Source: an uncultured bacterium (lineage in GTDB: Bacteria; Bacteroidota; Bacteroidia; Bacteroidales; Bacteroidaceae). Taken from it: a stretch of 64,000 nt of DNA. Made by a program: the position numbers and the translations under genes. Shown here piece after piece: positions 63,361 to 64,000 of this stretch. Below the pieces are notes generated by a model. The model saw only the letters and a program-made list of their open reading frames with translations, did not search any database and was not told where the DNA came from. Each line of letters opens with the position of its first letter. Within the stretch, counting starts at the first letter, position 1. The stretch is from assembly GCA_905214795.1 (NCBI GenBank), contig CAJMNM010000004.1, positions 77,861 through 141,860 of the forward strand, read 5' to 3'.

Positions 63361-64000
63361 TTATTTCTTCTTCGGACGACGGCGTGCCCAGCCTTCCTCC
63401 GTAAAATCCGGCTCCTCGCCTTTCAGCGGTCTGTTATCTACAGGCTGAAAGAACTGTTTCCAGTCATCCTTGGTATATTTCTTACCACGTGCCGCCGTAT
63501 AGCCACGTTCCTCACGGCTTGGTTTTTCCTTCTTAGGCTTTTCATCGGCCTGTTTGCCCGACTTTTTCTTGTCTTTTCCGGCAACATTGTCCGAACCGTT
63601 TTTAGATTCGCCGCGGCGTTTCTTTCCTCCACGCGATTTTTCCTCATGCGGATCACCGCTGGCCACTTCAACCGTCACACGGCGGCTCTTGGCATGCACC
63701 TTATTAAGTGCTTGAATAACACGGTCGGCCTCTTCTTCGGCCACCTCAAAGAATGAGAAATTCTTCATCAAGTCAATACGTCCGATTTCCACCTTGCCAT
63801 GCACATTGTCATTCACAAGTTTCATGATTTCCTTGGCATAGAAACCGTCCGTCTTACCGAGATTCAGGAACAGACGCACATAGCCTTCTTCCGCCGTACG
63901 ACCTTTACGCTTGCCTTTTCCATCCTTCTTTTCTCCTCTTGCCGAAGGCTCCTCTATCTCCGGTGCATTGGCATAATATTGCAGAAAACGTCCGAATTCA
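63361..64000 (-). CDS. DEAD-box RNA helicase, C-terminal part (cut by window edge)
   Basis: The frame is open to the right edge (it reads EFGRFLQYYANAPEIEEP before the GTG at 63879), so no start lies in the window. Residues near VRLFLNLGKTDGFYAKEIMKLVND and KVEIGRIDLMKNFSFFEVAEEEADRVIQALN match the DbpA-type RNA-binding domain found at the C-terminus of DEAD-box helicases. A long Lys/Arg-rich low-complexity tail follows (GGKKRRGESK, KPKKEKPSREERG). The helicase core lies outside the window. Such proteins act in ribosome assembly or RNA unwinding in the cold. Confidence 0.88.
   Translation of the reverse strand, partial: EFGRFLQYYANAPEIEEPSARGEKKDGKGKRKGRTAEEGYVRLFLNLGKTDGFYAKEIMKLVNDNVHGKVEIGRIDLMKNFSFFEVAEEEADRVIQALNKVHAKSRRVTVEVASGDPHEEKSRGGKKRRGESKNGSDNVAGKDKKKSGKQADEKPKKEKPSREERGYTAARGKKYTKDDWKQFFQPVDNRPLKGEEPDFTEEGWARRRPKKK

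Noticed and set aside
63361..63879. Stand-alone basic protein starting at the GTG at 63879
   Set aside because: The frame is open to the window edge and the DbpA-type domain begins before that codon, so the GTG is an internal Val codon.

Overview
The window looks like a chromosomal segment of a Bacteroidales species (Bacteroides/Phocaeicola/Prevotella type). Supporting signs are many promoters of the Bacteroidetes TAnnTTTG (-7) / TTTG (-33) class, many lipoproteins, a hybrid two-component regulator beside a glycan-utilisation cluster, an S46 dipeptidyl-peptidase, a fused SpmA-SpmB protein, the long form of IspG, and starts without clear Shine-Dalgarno sequences. Both ends cut genes: the C-terminal part of a right-handed beta-helix protein on the left, and the C-terminal part of a DEAD-box RNA helicase with a DbpA-like domain on the right.

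Layout. 1-2.6 kb: beta-helix protein, secreted metallophosphoesterase, a doubtful small lipoprotein. 2.6-8.7 kb (minus): a housekeeping cluster transcribed rpoN - PAP2 membrane protein - purE - ispG - cysS. 8.7-10.1 kb: a 1.4-kb gene-free stretch with an unusual 22-bp periodic array of AACCGT motifs bounded by a 21-bp inverted repeat. 10.1-14 kb (minus): aspA and rnr. 14.1-17.6 kb (plus): cation efflux protein, SDR/epimerase, AUR1-like PAP2 protein, SufE. 17.8-22.4 kb (minus): porin, class A acid phosphatase, and a one-piece membrane regulator (periplasmic propeller, one TM, cytoplasmic HTH). 22.7-24.1 kb: dusB and tRNA-Leu(CAA). 24.1-27.2 kb: a 3-kb segment carrying one S41 peptidase, flanked by a 76-bp imperfect direct repeat of the tRNA end and its terminator, which suggests a decayed insertion at the tRNA. 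27.2-29.9 kb: a redox-type cluster (FMN-binding protein, MBL-like protein, NAD(P)-binding protein) divergent from an HxlR regulator, with mirrored operator-like sequences. 30-32.7 kb: a beta-helix gene remnant, a DUF1349 protein and a LuxR-type regulator. 32.7-38.4 kb: a complete RND efflux operon. 38.9-46.4 kb: two small lipoproteins and a tight operon SpmAB - flippase - DUF389 - S46 peptidase. 46.5-58.2 kb: a sugar-utilisation locus. 58.4-64 kb: BASS transporter, ruvB-ybeY, MATE transporter, Crp/Fnr regulator, helicase.

The most coherent functional unit is the sugar locus. A TonB-dependent transporter without a SusD partner is followed by a GH32 fructosidase lipoprotein, a GH36 alpha-galactosidase, an MFS sugar importer and a PfkB fructokinase, with a hybrid sensor-regulator carrying a periplasmic binding-protein sensor at the end. 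Together these would take up sucrose or raffinose-family oligosaccharides, split off galactose and fructose, import the sugar and phosphorylate fructose. The acid phosphatase/porin pair next to the propeller regulator may be a phosphate-ester scavenging unit. All functions are inferred from sequence motifs read by eye; no database search was run.
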